DNA from: an uncultured Puniceicoccaceae bacterium
GTDB lineage: Bacteria > Verrucomicrobiota > Verrucomicrobiia > Opitutales > Coraliomargaritaceae
DNA: 33,101 nt
Assembly (NCBI GenBank): GCA_905479975.1
Contig: CAJQOS010000023.1
Location: 1-33,101 of the forward strand
Direction of reading: 5' to 3'
Below, in pieces: positions 8,794 to 17,482 of the stretch (positions are counted from its first letter, which is position 1; every line of letters begins with the position of its first letter). The notes under the pieces were generated by a model. That model searched no databases, was not told the origin of the DNA, and was given only the letters and a program-made list of their open reading frames with translations. A program made the position numbers and the translations under genes.

Positions 8794-9864
8794 ATGCCAC
8801 TAATCGCTAAACTTGCCGAGCGCCTCAAGCGCCACCCGAAACGCGTAGTCTTCCCCGAAGGCTCCGACCCGCGCATCCTCCAAGCCGCACGTAAATTTGC
8901 CACACGCGGACTGGGCATCCCGGTCTTACTCGGGGATCGCGCTAAAATTAAGTCGAATGCCGAGAAGCTCAACATCAGCCTAGAGCACATTCGCATCATC
9001 GAGCCCCGCCGCAGTAGCGAGTGGGATAACTTCGTCAGCAAGTTCCAAGGCCTGCGTCGCTTCAAACACATGAACGACAAAGAAGCCGCGGACTATTTGG
9101 ACAACACCAACTACTTCGCGACCCTCATGCTCGCCACTGGCCAAGCGGACGCCATCGTCTCTGGTGCGACCAGTAATGCGTCCAGCGCACTGCGTCCCCT
9201 GCTGCAGATCATCCCTCGTCATGAGAATGTCTCCAACATGTCCTCTCTCAATATCTTCGACCTCGAAGATCCAGAGACAGGTAAAGACCGCGAACTCTTC
9301 CTCGCCGACTGTGCCGTCATCCCAGACCCCACCAGCGAGCAGCTCTGCGACATCGCAATCACCACTGCCGCACTGAGCTACCACCTTACCAACATCAAGC
9401 CACGTGTTGCGCTGCTCAGCTACACCAGTAAGAGCAAATCCAGTAAAAATCCAACCGTAGCCAAGATGAAAGCCGCGACCGAGATGGCACGTAAAAAGGC
9501 CAAAGAGCTCGGCATCCCGATGGATATCGAAGGCGAGCTTCAGGTCGATGCCGCACTCGACCCAATCGTAGCGAGCAGCAAAAACATCGAAGGCAGCGTC
9601 GCTGGCCGCGCCAACGTCTTGATCTTCCCAGATCTGCACTCTGCCAATATCGCCTCCAAGCTGGTTCACATTTTGACCCGTGCGCGTAATTACGGCCCGA
9701 TTCTCACTGGCCTGAACAAGCCTGCCGCTGAAATCAGTCGTGGTGCGACTGCCAGCGATATCTTTGGCACCGCCGTCATGGTCGCCTCTCAAGCGATCGA
9801 CCACAAGCTACTCTATCCGACTGACGGCGACGATCTGAACGAAGACGTCACCATTATCGACTAG
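8794..9864 (+). CDS. pta: Phosphate acetyltransferase (catalytic domain only)
   Basis: 356 residues, the length of a short Pta. It converts acetyl-CoA and phosphate to acetyl phosphate and CoA in the cytoplasm. The start MPLIAKLAERLKRHPKRVVFPEGSDPRIL is typical; further signatures are ADAIVSGATSNASSALRPLLQII, LFLADCAVIPDP, ALLSYTSKSKSS, GELQVDAAL and the C-terminal LIFPDLHSANIASKLV and TASDIFGTAVMVA. The N-terminal regulatory domains of long Pta enzymes are absent here but appear as the next gene. No acetate kinase is in the window, so acetate or acetyl-CoA metabolism would be completed elsewhere. The propionate module further on could supply acyl-CoA, but that link is inference. Confidence 0.95.
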   Translation: MPLIAKLAERLKRHPKRVVFPEGSDPRILQAARKFATRGLGIPVLLGDRAKIKSNAEKLNISLEHIRIIEPRRSSEWDNFVSKFQGLRRFKHMNDKEAADYLDNTNYFATLMLATGQADAIVSGATSNASSALRPLLQIIPRHENVSNMSSLNIFDLEDPETGKDRELFLADCAVIPDPTSEQLCDIAITTAALSYHLTNIKPRVALLSYTSKSKSSKNPTVAKMKAATEMARKKAKELGIPMDIEGELQVDAALDPIVASSKNIEGSVAGRANVLIFPDLHSANIASKLVHILTRARNYGPILTGLNKPAAEISRGATASDIFGTAVMVASQAIDHKLLYPTDGDDLNEDVTIID

Positions 9865-9885
9865 TTTCATTCACTGCTCAACCGA

Positions 9886-11085
9886 ATGGCGTCAACCGAT
9901 CCAACCATGCCTTGCCCCGAGCCAACCGACTCCGAGCTCCTAACGGCTCCGAAGAATAAGACAACGAAGCGTATCTTCATCGCCGCGACGCGGATGAACG
10001 ATGGCAAGACGACGACCAGTCTCGCGCTGTTTGCCGCACTACGCAGCTTCACGCCCAAGGTTGGCTTCATCAAACCGGTCGGCCAGCGCTTCGTCGAAGT
10101 CGAAGGTCACCAAATCGACGAAGACTCGGTGCTGCTCGATAAAATATTCGACGTCAAAGTGCCCATCAAAGCAATGAGCCCGATTGCGATCCACGGCACC
10201 TTTACCCGGGATTTCCTCGACGACCCATGCAAGAACCATGCAGCCGTCGTCGATAAAATGTGCCGCGCCTTCGACCGCGCCGCCTTCGAGAAAGAGTATA
10301 TCATCATCGAAGGCACCGGTCATGCTGGTGTCGGTTCGGTCTTTAATTTATCCAACGCCGACGTCGCCAAGCGCCTTCAGGCAAAGGTCATTATCGTCGC
10401 CCGCGGAGGCATCGGACGCCCCATCGATGAAATAGCGTTGAACAAGGCGTTATTTGCGCAAGCAGGCGTAGAAGTGATCGGTGCGATCATCAACAAAGTT
10501 CATCCCGACAAGTTGGAGATGATCGAGAAATACAGCCAGATCGCACTCGAACGCATGGGCATTCCCCTACTCGGCTGCATTCCGGTAGAAAAGAAACTGA
10601 CCGTGCCGAAGCTCAATCAAGTGGTCGAAGAGGTGAACGGCCGCTGGCTCAATGGCCGTGAGCACGGTGCCAGCGAACGAGTGGACAGAGTCTTCATCGG
10701 TGCCATGGCAGCGAAAGGACTCGTGGATCTACTGGAGCGAGGCTCACTCATCATCACACCCGGCGACCGCGAAGACATCCTACTCGGTGCCATCGCAGCA
10801 GAAGGCATCGCCGGCGAAAAAGTCGTGTCCGGCATCATCCTCACGCGCAATGTGCTGCCGCATCCGAAACTGATGGAAATGATCGCCAAGACCAGCATCC
10901 CCGTGATCATCTGCCGTGACGATAGCTATGCAGTGGCCTCGAAGATCAACCAAATGACCGTCAAGACGCAGCCCAGCGATAGTGATAAGATTCCGATCAT
11001 CAAGAACCTCATCACCGAAAACATCGACCTCGATGTGATCCGTAACGCCTTCCAAGTAAAAAACAGCATCGCTGAGAATATCTAA
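9886..11085 (+). CDS. BioD-like P-loop NTPase with DRTGG domain (Pta regulatory-domain homologue)
   Basis: 399 residues, beginning 21 bp after the pta stop, so probably co-transcribed. Residues 28-50 form a P-loop of the dethiobiotin-synthetase type (FIAATRMNDGKTTTSLALF), followed by IIIEGTGHAGVGSV and KVIIVARGGIGRPIDE, as in the BioD-like domain of long Pta. After residue 240 is a DRTGG domain (RVDRVFIGAM, LIITPGDREDILLGAI, GIILTRNVLPHPKLM). In enterobacterial-type Pta these two domains form the N-terminal regulatory part of a single chain; here they are separate and downstream. A role in controlling Pta activity is inferred from this gene order. An alternative start at 9907 would drop seven residues; neither has a clear ribosome site. 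Confidence 0.85.
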   Translation: MASTDPTMPCPEPTDSELLTAPKNKTTKRIFIAATRMNDGKTTTSLALFAALRSFTPKVGFIKPVGQRFVEVEGHQIDEDSVLLDKIFDVKVPIKAMSPIAIHGTFTRDFLDDPCKNHAAVVDKMCRAFDRAAFEKEYIIIEGTGHAGVGSVFNLSNADVAKRLQAKVIIVARGGIGRPIDEIALNKALFAQAGVEVIGAIINKVHPDKLEMIEKYSQIALERMGIPLLGCIPVEKKLTVPKLNQVVEEVNGRWLNGREHGASERVDRVFIGAMAAKGLVDLLERGSLIITPGDREDILLGAIAAEGIAGEKVVSGIILTRNVLPHPKLMEMIAKTSIPVIICRDDSYAVASKINQMTVKTQPSDSDKIPIIKNLITENIDLDVIRNAFQVKNSIAENI

Positions 11086-11187
11086 GCTCCGCAGATCAAA
11101 GTCGCCCGCCAACGAAGGCAAAACTTCTGGCGTCTGTGCTCGACGCGTGAACGCTGACCGATTAAACGTCTCGTTTCCCTCTTAAAC

Positions 11188-11427
11188 ATGCCAAAGCAAA
11201 ACGACAGTCTCACCTTTGAGGACGCCCTCGAACGCCTCGAAAATATCTTAGAATCCATGGAAAGTGGCGACACGCCCCTAGCCGACCTCGTCTCGAAATT
11301 CGAAGAAGGGTCCAACCTTTTGAAAGTCTGCCAAGTGAAGCTCAAAGAAGCCGAGCTGAAGATCGAGAAGCTCAACATCACCACCGGCGAAGTCGAGCCC
11401 TTTGAGGACGACAGCGCCGAGGCCTAG
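11188..11427 (+). CDS. xseB: Exodeoxyribonuclease VII small subunit
   Basis: 79 residues, the normal XseB size. The protein is the helical subunit that binds XseA to form a single-strand-specific exonuclease. The typical start LTFEDALERLENILESMESGDTPL is followed by a coiled-coil-like Glu/Lys region and an acidic tail. It lies about 55 bp before dxs; xseB next to dxs is a common arrangement in bacteria (in Escherichia coli with ispA between). The xseA gene is not in the window. Confidence 0.93.
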   Translation: MPKQNDSLTFEDALERLENILESMESGDTPLADLVSKFEEGSNLLKVCQVKLKEAELKIEKLNITTGEVEPFEDDSAEA

Positions 11428-11482
11428 TGCGCACACACCGGACCTGCACAGCGCACGCTAACCTACCGAATTTGTTAAAAGT

Positions 11483-13369
11483 ATGGGCCTATTAGAGCGG
11501 ATACAATCCCCCGACGACGTTAAGCAACTTCCCGAAGAGCAACTACCCGAGCTCGCCGCCGAAATACGCGAGCGGATCATCAAGGCCACTTCGGAAAATG
11601 GCGGCCACGTCGGCCCCAACCTCGGCGTCGTCGAGCTCACCATCGGCCTGCACCGCGTCTTTAACACGCCGAAAGATCGCTTTGTGTTCGATGTCGCCCA
11701 CCAAGGCTACGTCCACAAACTCCTCACTGGACGCAATGGCACAGACTTTGATAAAATCCGCCAATGCGGCGGCCTCAGTGGGTTCTTAAATCGTAGCGAA
11801 AGCGAGCACGACGCCTTCGGCGCAGGCCACGCCGGCACCGCCCTATCCGCCGCCCTCGGCATGGCCACCGCACGCGACAAGCGCGGCTCGGACGAGCACG
11901 TCGTCGCCCTCTGCGGAGACGCCGCCTTTACCTGCGGCATCACCATGGAAGCGCTCAACAACGTCGCCACCTCGACCAAGCGCCTCATCATCATTCTCAA
12001 CGATAACAAATGGTCGATCGCCAAGAATGTCGGTGCACTGCCCCGCTATTTCAACGAGCTCATCACCAACCCGATCTACAATCGGCTCAATGACGACTTC
12101 GAATCGCTCCTGCAAAAGCTACCCGGCGGCGAATCCATCATTCAGTTCGGCTCAAAATGGAAAAAAGAGACCAAGGACTTTCTCGTCCCCTCCTCGCTGT
12201 TTGAAAAATTCAACGTGCGCTACATCGGCCCCATCGACGGCCACGACCAAGCACAGGTCGAGCACTACCTAGAATTTGCCAAACAAGCCGAGCAGCCCGT
12301 GCTGCTGCACATCCTCACCACCAAAGGTAAGGGCTACGACGTCGCACTCCAAAATCCCGAACGCTTTCACGGAGCTAGCCCTTTTGACGTCAAAACCGGC
12401 AAAGGCGCACCCGCAGCCCCAGATGCGGGTCCGAAATATCAGGACGTCATGGGCAACACCTTGGTCAAACTCGCCAAGCAAGACAAAAGCATCGTCGGCA
12501 TCACCGCAGCCATGCCAGCCGGCACCGGGCTCAACATTTTAGAAAAAGAGCTCCCCGATCAATTTATCGACGTCGGTATCGCCGAGGAGCATGCCGTGCT
12601 TTCCGCCGCAGGCATGGCCACCTCAGGCTTCCACCCCGTCTGCGCGATTTACTCCACCTTTCTGCAACGCGCCTACGATCAACTCATTCACGACGTAGCA
12701 CTGCAAAACCTGCCCGTCATGTTCTGCATGGATCGCGCCGGCCTCTCGCCCAACGACGGCGCCACACACCACGGACTGTTCGACCTCACTTACCTACGCA
12801 ACATTCCCGGCGCAGTCGTCATGGCCCCTTCCAACGAAGACGAGCTCGCCGACATGATGGCCACCGGCCTTGCCTATCAAGGCCCCTCCTTTGTGCGCTA
12901 CCCACGCGGCGAAGGCCCAAATACTCCGATCAAAGAAACGCCCGAAGCGCTCCCACTCGGCAAGGCCGAACGTTTACAGCCCGATGGCGAAATCGAAATT
13001 TGGGCAATCGGCGCAATGGTTGCCGACGCCGAGGCACTCGCTCAGCAACTACACGTGCACGGCATCCAAGCCGGCGTCATCAACGCCCGCTTCGTCAAAC
13101 CACTCGACACCGAATTACTACTAGAGTCCGCGCAGAGCACAAAGCTCATCGTCACGATGGAAGACAATATCATCAGCGGCGGCTTCGGCACCGCGGTGAT
13201 GGAAGCACTACAAGACGGCAACTGCCTACGCCCCGTCGAGCGCATCGGCTGGCCCGATCAATTCGTCGAGCACGGCAACTCCGTCCCAGCCCTGCGCGCC
13301 TGCGTCGGCATCGACCCCGAGTCGATCCTACAAAAAGTGCTCCAGCGCTACCGCGCAGTCGGCGAGTGA
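11483..13369 (+). CDS. dxs: 1-deoxy-D-xylulose-5-phosphate synthase (divergent thiamine site)
   Basis: 628 residues, full length. DXS joins pyruvate and glyceraldehyde 3-phosphate with thiamine diphosphate, the first step of the MEP isoprenoid route. The C-terminal half is classical: EEHAVLSAAGMA, STFLQRAYDQLIHD, MDRAGLSPNDGATHHG, FVRYPRGEG. The N-terminal half shows NLGVVELTIGLHRVFNTP, DVAHQGYVHKLLTGR and IGPIDGH. The thiamine-diphosphate motif, normally starting GDG, reads G145-D146-A147 with ILNDNKWSI about 25 residues later, and the usual GHSSTSIS region reads GHAGTALS. These look like lineage variation; the DXS identity remains good. It may share a transcript with xseB. Confidence 0.92.
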   Translation: MGLLERIQSPDDVKQLPEEQLPELAAEIRERIIKATSENGGHVGPNLGVVELTIGLHRVFNTPKDRFVFDVAHQGYVHKLLTGRNGTDFDKIRQCGGLSGFLNRSESEHDAFGAGHAGTALSAALGMATARDKRGSDEHVVALCGDAAFTCGITMEALNNVATSTKRLIIILNDNKWSIAKNVGALPRYFNELITNPIYNRLNDDFESLLQKLPGGESIIQFGSKWKKETKDFLVPSSLFEKFNVRYIGPIDGHDQAQVEHYLEFAKQAEQPVLLHILTTKGKGYDVALQNPERFHGASPFDVKTGKGAPAAPDAGPKYQDVMGNTLVKLAKQDKSIVGITAAMPAGTGLNILEKELPDQFIDVGIAEEHAVLSAAGMATSGFHPVCAIYSTFLQRAYDQLIHDVALQNLPVMFCMDRAGLSPNDGATHHGLFDLTYLRNIPGAVVMAPSNEDELADMMATGLAYQGPSFVRYPRGEGPNTPIKETPEALPLGKAERLQPDGEIEIWAIGAMVADAEALAQQLHVHGIQAGVINARFVKPLDTELLLESAQSTKLIVTMEDNIISGGFGTAVMEALQDGNCLRPVERIGWPDQFVEHGNSVPALRACVGIDPESILQKVLQRYRAVGE

Positions 13370-13372
13370 GAA

Positions 13373-13440
13373 GTGAGGTGTGAGGTGTGAGGAGTGGCAC
13401 AGACATTCCTGTCTGCCCAACCGTGACACAGACATTCCTG
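13373..13440. repeat. Short direct repeats after dxs
   Basis: Three heptamers GTGAGGT, GTGAGGT, GTGAGGA lie head to tail at 13373-13393. A 14-bp sequence CACAGACATTCCTG occurs at 13398-13411 and again at 13427-13440. Both types resemble dispersed intergenic repeats of this bacterial group. No gene is present here. Confidence 0.7.
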
Positions 13441-13729
13441 CAGTCGCGTGAGACCTAGTCTTTGACGCGACGCGATCTCCGGCAGACCTCCGTCCTGTCT
13501 GCCCACCGAGTCCAAGCCACCGAACCTAACACTGCCCGAGTTCCCCATCTTACGATACATCGCCAAAGTTACAGGGATTCTTTTTCCTGATCCAGAGTCG
13601 CCGCCCCCCCCCAATCTCCCCCGCTCTAGCGCAGCCTGCCGCGTGCGCGTAGCGTTATACGCTGCGGTTGTGAAAAATTTAATATGCAATGGCAATGTGC
13701 TGCACGCTACAGCGCACTGGCTATTATAG
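13441..13729. other. Gene-free stretch with a hairpin
   Basis: No convincing coding frame. The most structured part is CGTAGCG (13648-13654) / CGCTGCG (13660-13666), a 7-bp stem with one wobble and a 5-base loop, then TTGTGAAAAATTTAATA. The sequence looks like decayed intergenic DNA leading into the transposase remnant. Confidence 0.4.
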
Positions 13730-13883
13730 CGAAAACAAACCGTAGAACCTGCTTTCGGAAAGCATTAAACACGTCATGCGCTTTCGTCAGCTCCTTATGC
13801 GAGGCAAAGAAAACGTCACTGGCGAGTGGAATTTAGTCTGCACTGCATACAATTTGAAAAGAACCTTCAACCTGATCAAAGCT
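13730..13883 (+). pseudogene. Transposase C-terminal remnant, IS1182-like
   Basis: Codons from 13730 read RKQTVEPAFG, the conserved end of the IS1182-type DDE transposase catalytic region. One base later the frame shifts, and IKHVMRFRQLLMRGKENV followed by TGEWNLVCTAYNLKR continues in the frame of the ATG at 13776. The break lies in the GGAAAGC at about 13757-13763 and is explained by one extra A. The piece corresponds only to the last 50 residues or so of a transposase of roughly 450-500 residues; nothing of the rest or of terminal repeats was found. It is a dead fragment. The frame that runs on to 14054 after residue 36 is noise opposite the small gene below. Confidence 0.8.
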
Positions 13884-13962
13884 CAAGCAGCCACCGCTTT
13901 ATCCTGCAATATGGCCCCAAGAACCTGTAACAGCGAGCATGGCCGCCATCTCACGCCAAGCC

Positions 13963-14058
13963 TTAGCCCTTCTTCAAGCGCTTGGCTTCTTTCTTTTCCT
14001 TCGCAGTTTTTTGTGGAGCCTTTTTGGTCTGTTTTTTCGCGTCTTGTGATTTAGCCAT
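13963..14058 (-). CDS. Tiny lysine-rich protein (31 residues)
   Basis: The frame from the ATG at 14058 gives 31 residues ending in TAA at 13963. It begins MAKSQDAKKQTKKAPQKTAK and ends with an EKKEAKRLKKG tail; 14 of 31 residues are Lys or Arg. I recall similar short MAKSQ-type, Lys-rich hypothetical proteins in other bacteria with a conserved PxKTxKEK core, but give no function. It has no membrane segment and would be a highly charged, probably nucleic-acid-interacting or disordered protein; this is inference. It sits upstream of nothing on its strand except the transposase remnant, and 139 bp from the DEAD-box gene's end. A hairpin lies in its leader. Confidence 0.65.
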   Translation of the reverse strand: MAKSQDAKKQTKKAPQKTAKEKKEAKRLKKG

Positions 14059-14076
14059 AATGTTTAATTGGGTGCC

Positions 14077-14098
14077 CTCCCCGGATCAGTGCGGGGAG
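14077..14098 (-). promoter_or_regulatory. Leader hairpin before the small lysine-rich gene
   Basis: CTCCCCG (14077-14083) pairs with CGGGGAG (14092-14098) around an 8-base loop. In the minus-strand transcript it ends about 18 bases before the ATG at 14058. There is no T run, so an RNA structure in the leader is likelier than a terminator. Confidence 0.4.
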
Positions 14099-14162
14099 TT
14101 GGTCGCAAACTACAGCATTCCCCTGACAGGGCAACCTTCGTATTGATATACGCCTGCGGGAG

Positions 14163-14193
14163 CAAATAAAGGAACGCCTGGGCCAAGCGTTCC
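14163..14193 (-). terminator. Rho-independent terminator of the DEAD-box helicase gene
   Basis: On the minus strand GGAACGC (14193-14187) pairs with GCGTTCC (14177-14171) and is followed by TTTATTT. It begins four bases after the helicase stop codon. Confidence 0.75.
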
Positions 14194-14196
14194 GAC

Positions 14197-15342
14197 TCAA
14201 TACCCGCTGATGTCGATCTCGACACTGTCGATCATAGGGACTGGCTTACCCATTTTCTTCTGAATCACTTTAAAATGACTGAGTTCCGCTGGAGTGATCA
14301 GCGAAATCGCATCCCCAGAAGCATCGGCACGGCCGGTTCTGCCGATGCGGTGAATGTAGTCTTTGGGCGAACGCGGCAGCTCGTAATTGATCACGCAGGG
14401 CAAGGAATCGATATCGATGCCACGAGCGAGTAAATCGGTCGCAACGAGCACTGGCAGCTGGCCAGCCTTGAAGCGCTGCAGTGTGTCGCGCCGAGCGTTT
14501 TGCCCCATTTTCGAATGCACCGCAGCGGCGTTGATCTTATTTTTAACAAGTTTACGCACGAGGTTATCCGCCTTCTGCTTGGAGGACACAAAGACCAACA
14601 CTTGCTGATCCACATACTGCGACTTAATTAAATAGCGCAGCAGCGGCCCCTTCCTTTCCTCAGAAACAGAGAAGCTGAGTTGATTGATCAATTCGACATC
14701 ATCCACCGCCTCTTCCATGTTAAATACGAGCGGAGCGGCCAACAAGACCTGCTGCACCTGCGACAAATCAGCGCTGAGCGTCGCCGAGAATAAGAGATTC
14801 TGCCGTTTTGCGGGCAACAAGTCCAAGATCCGATCGACCTCATCTTTGAAACCCAGATTTAGAATTTTATCGGCTTCATCGAGCACCAAGGTCTCGATGG
14901 ATGAGAGGCGCACGGCGTTTTTCTCAACTAAATCCAAGAGCCGCCCCGGCGTGGCGATTAGGACAGTCACACGACCAATCGCTTGCATCTGCGTGTTGAT
15001 GGAGACGCCACCATACACAGCGAGACATTTAAACTGCTCGTCCAGGCATGGGATAAAATCCAGAAACACCTCTCGCACCTGATCGGCCAGTTCACGCGTC
15101 GGCACGAGCACCAGCACGGTGGGTTCACGATACTGCAGAGCCTTCGCCTGCTGCAGGTGCTGCAGGATCGGCAGCACGTAGCAGACGGTTTTACCCGAAC
15201 CCGTCTTCGCGATGCCTAAGACATCTCGGCGTTGCAAGATCGCCGGAATTGCCTCCCGCTGAATCGGGCTCGACTGCGTAAACTGATAATGGGCAAGCGC
15301 CGGGACGAAATAAGGCGCGAGGCCAAGGTTAGAAAATGACAT
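14197..15342 (-). CDS. DEAD-box ATP-dependent RNA helicase, RhlE-like
   Basis: 381 residues with both RecA-like domains and almost no C-terminal extension. Motifs in order: Q motif near FTQSSPIQREAIP, Walker A AKTGSGKT (45-52), PTRELADQ, TPGRLLDLV, DEADKILNLGF, SATLS, then VFVSSKQKADNLV, ATDLLARGIDI and the arginine-finger motif HRIGRTGRA. DEAD-box proteins unwind short RNA duplexes in ribosome assembly and RNA decay. The lack of a long basic tail makes DeaD/CsdA unlikely and RhlE/RhlB-like more likely; the exact partner is unknown. It is a separate unit with its own terminator; pyrD lies 58 bp upstream on the same strand. Confidence 0.93.
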   Translation of the reverse strand: MSFSNLGLAPYFVPALAHYQFTQSSPIQREAIPAILQRRDVLGIAKTGSGKTVCYVLPILQHLQQAKALQYREPTVLVLVPTRELADQVREVFLDFIPCLDEQFKCLAVYGGVSINTQMQAIGRVTVLIATPGRLLDLVEKNAVRLSSIETLVLDEADKILNLGFKDEVDRILDLLPAKRQNLLFSATLSADLSQVQQVLLAAPLVFNMEEAVDDVELINQLSFSVSEERKGPLLRYLIKSQYVDQQVLVFVSSKQKADNLVRKLVKNKINAAAVHSKMGQNARRDTLQRFKAGQLPVLVATDLLARGIDIDSLPCVINYELPRSPKDYIHRIGRTGRADASGDAISLITPAELSHFKVIQKKMGKPVPMIDSVEIDISGY

Positions 15343-15379
15343 ATAAGAGAAAGCACAGGAACTGAAAGGATCTCACGAT

Positions 15380-15398
15380 CCGAGGACACAGCCCTCGG
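15380..15398 (-). terminator. Weak hairpin after pyrD
   Basis: CCGAGG (15380-15385) pairs with CCTCGG (15393-15398) just after the pyrD stop. On the minus strand only a short TCCTTT follows some bases later, so termination is uncertain. Confidence 0.35.
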
Positions 15399-15400
15399 CA

Positions 15401-16465
15401 CTAGATCCAGTCTTCGCCATGCATTTTCAGAGCTTGAGCTAAAACCTTCGCGAAAAATGGGCCGCGATAAATCCAGCCGGTATAGACCTGCACCATCGAC
15501 GCGCCGGCGTCGATCTTCTCGCCAGCGGCTTCGGCCGAATCAATCCCACCGACGCCAATGATCGGCAGTTTCCCTTCAGTGGAACGGTGGATGTAGTTAA
15601 TCACATCGTTGGAACGCTTGCGGATATCAGTGCCACCGCTCATGCCGCCCGTCTCGGTCGAGGTAAAGCCGCGTGGACGCGTAATCGTGGTATTGGTGGC
15701 GATAATGCCGTCATACTCCAAATCTAGCAGCACGCTCACGATTTGATCGATCTCAGCATAGGTCAGATCGGGAGCGATCTTCAGCAGCATCGGATGCGGC
15801 TGATGCCCGAGCTTCTTGGCATAGCTACGATTCTCATCGCGCAGCGTGGTCAATAAATCGCGCAGGTAGCTCTCAGTCTGAAGCTCGCGTAGGCCCGGAG
15901 TATTGGGGCTACTGATATTAATCGTAAAATAATCCGCCTGATCCGCCAAAGTGCGGAACGATGCCAAATAGTCGTCCACGGCCTGATCGAGAGGCGTGGC
16001 TTTCGCCTTACCAATGTTTACGCCGACCGGCATTTTGCGCTTACCCTTAGGGTAATGCTTGGAGAGGCACTGCTGCATCGCCTCAGAGCCCTTGTTATTA
16101 AAGCCCATGCGGTTGATCAGCGCCTGTTGCTCCGGATAGCGGAACAGGCGTGGGCGCGGATTACCCGGCTGCCCCTGTGGCGTGACCGTGCCGACTTCAC
16201 TATGCCCGAAGCCCAGTGCTTCGATCGCACGCGGAAATTCACCGTCCTTATCCATGCCCGCAGCGAGACCGACACGATTGGGAAATTCCAAGCCGAACAG
16301 TTTCACTGGTTTATCCTCGCGGATTTGATTGCAGGCGCGAACCAATGCACAGAGCGCGGGCATACTGCTCAGTGCCATGAGCGCAGTGCGCCCGCGGTCA
16401 TGTGCCTGTTCTGGCTCCATTTTAAAGAGAATCGGGCGGATAATGTTTTCGTAGATACATCCCAT
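15401..16465 (-). CDS. pyrD: Dihydroorotate dehydrogenase (quinone), class 2
   Basis: 354 residues. It oxidises dihydroorotate to orotate in pyrimidine synthesis, passing electrons to membrane quinone. The N-terminal helix typical of class 2 (IIRPILFKMEPEQAHDRG) is present; then NRVGLAAGMDKDGEFPRAI, GTVTPQGQPGNPRPRLFR, INRMGFNN, the active-site loop INISSPNTPGLRELQ with the class-2 Ser, LLKIAPDLT, IATNTT, and the FMN-phosphate site GVGGIDSAEAA. The start coincides with the beginning of the membrane-associated helix. It is divergent from the hypothetical gene at 16678. Secure. Confidence 0.97.
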   Translation of the reverse strand: MGCIYENIIRPILFKMEPEQAHDRGRTALMALSSMPALCALVRACNQIREDKPVKLFGLEFPNRVGLAAGMDKDGEFPRAIEALGFGHSEVGTVTPQGQPGNPRPRLFRYPEQQALINRMGFNNKGSEAMQQCLSKHYPKGKRKMPVGVNIGKAKATPLDQAVDDYLASFRTLADQADYFTINISSPNTPGLRELQTESYLRDLLTTLRDENRSYAKKLGHQPHPMLLKIAPDLTYAEIDQIVSVLLDLEYDGIIATNTTITRPRGFTSTETGGMSGGTDIRKRSNDVINYIHRSTEGKLPIIGVGGIDSAEAAGEKIDAGASMVQVYTGWIYRGPFFAKVLAQALKMHGEDWI

Positions 16466-16677
16466 AGCGGTAAGTCTGTTAGCCTAAATTGAGAAATGGG
16501 CAAGTTAACAAGGCTTCGTCATGAAACAATGAAAATCACTCACTTGAAAATTTTCTGACAAAGCACTTTACAATTGGGTTTTTGAAGCTTTTACCCGTTG
16601 TGTCCTATCTCATAAAAATCCGATTTAATTGCACAACGCGACAAACTCTGAATCCCTAGGATAGACGCCTTTTTAGC

Positions 16678-17421
<744 letters not shown>

Positions 17422-17441
17422 CTCAACGCTCACTAAACTTT

Positions 17442-17471
17442 AAAAGCCCCGGATCACACCGGGGCTTTTTT
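17442..17471. terminator. Bidirectional Rho-independent terminator
   Basis: AAAAGCCCCGG (17442-17452) pairs perfectly with CCGGGGCTTTT (17459-17469), 6-base loop, followed by more T on the plus strand and by a complementary A run for the minus strand. It separates the convergent hypothetical gene and the TauE/SafE-like gene. Confidence 0.93.
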
Positions 17472-17482
17472 GGGTTCATCCC

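Noticed and set aside
8980..9804. 274-codon minus-strand frame opposite pta
   Set aside because: Shadow of pta; the strand opposite is fully explained by a conserved enzyme.
13000..13383. Arg-rich 127-codon frame inside dxs
   Set aside because: Composition typical of an out-of-frame reading of a GC-rich gene; dxs signatures cover the region.
13884..14054. C-terminal continuation of the frame that begins in the transposase remnant
   Set aside because: After residue 36 it loses transposase likeness and runs opposite the small lysine-rich gene.
16544..16574. TTGAAA ... TACAAT as the promoter of the acidic hypothetical gene
   Set aside because: The 19-bp spacer is off and the hexamers are weak in an AT-rich stretch.
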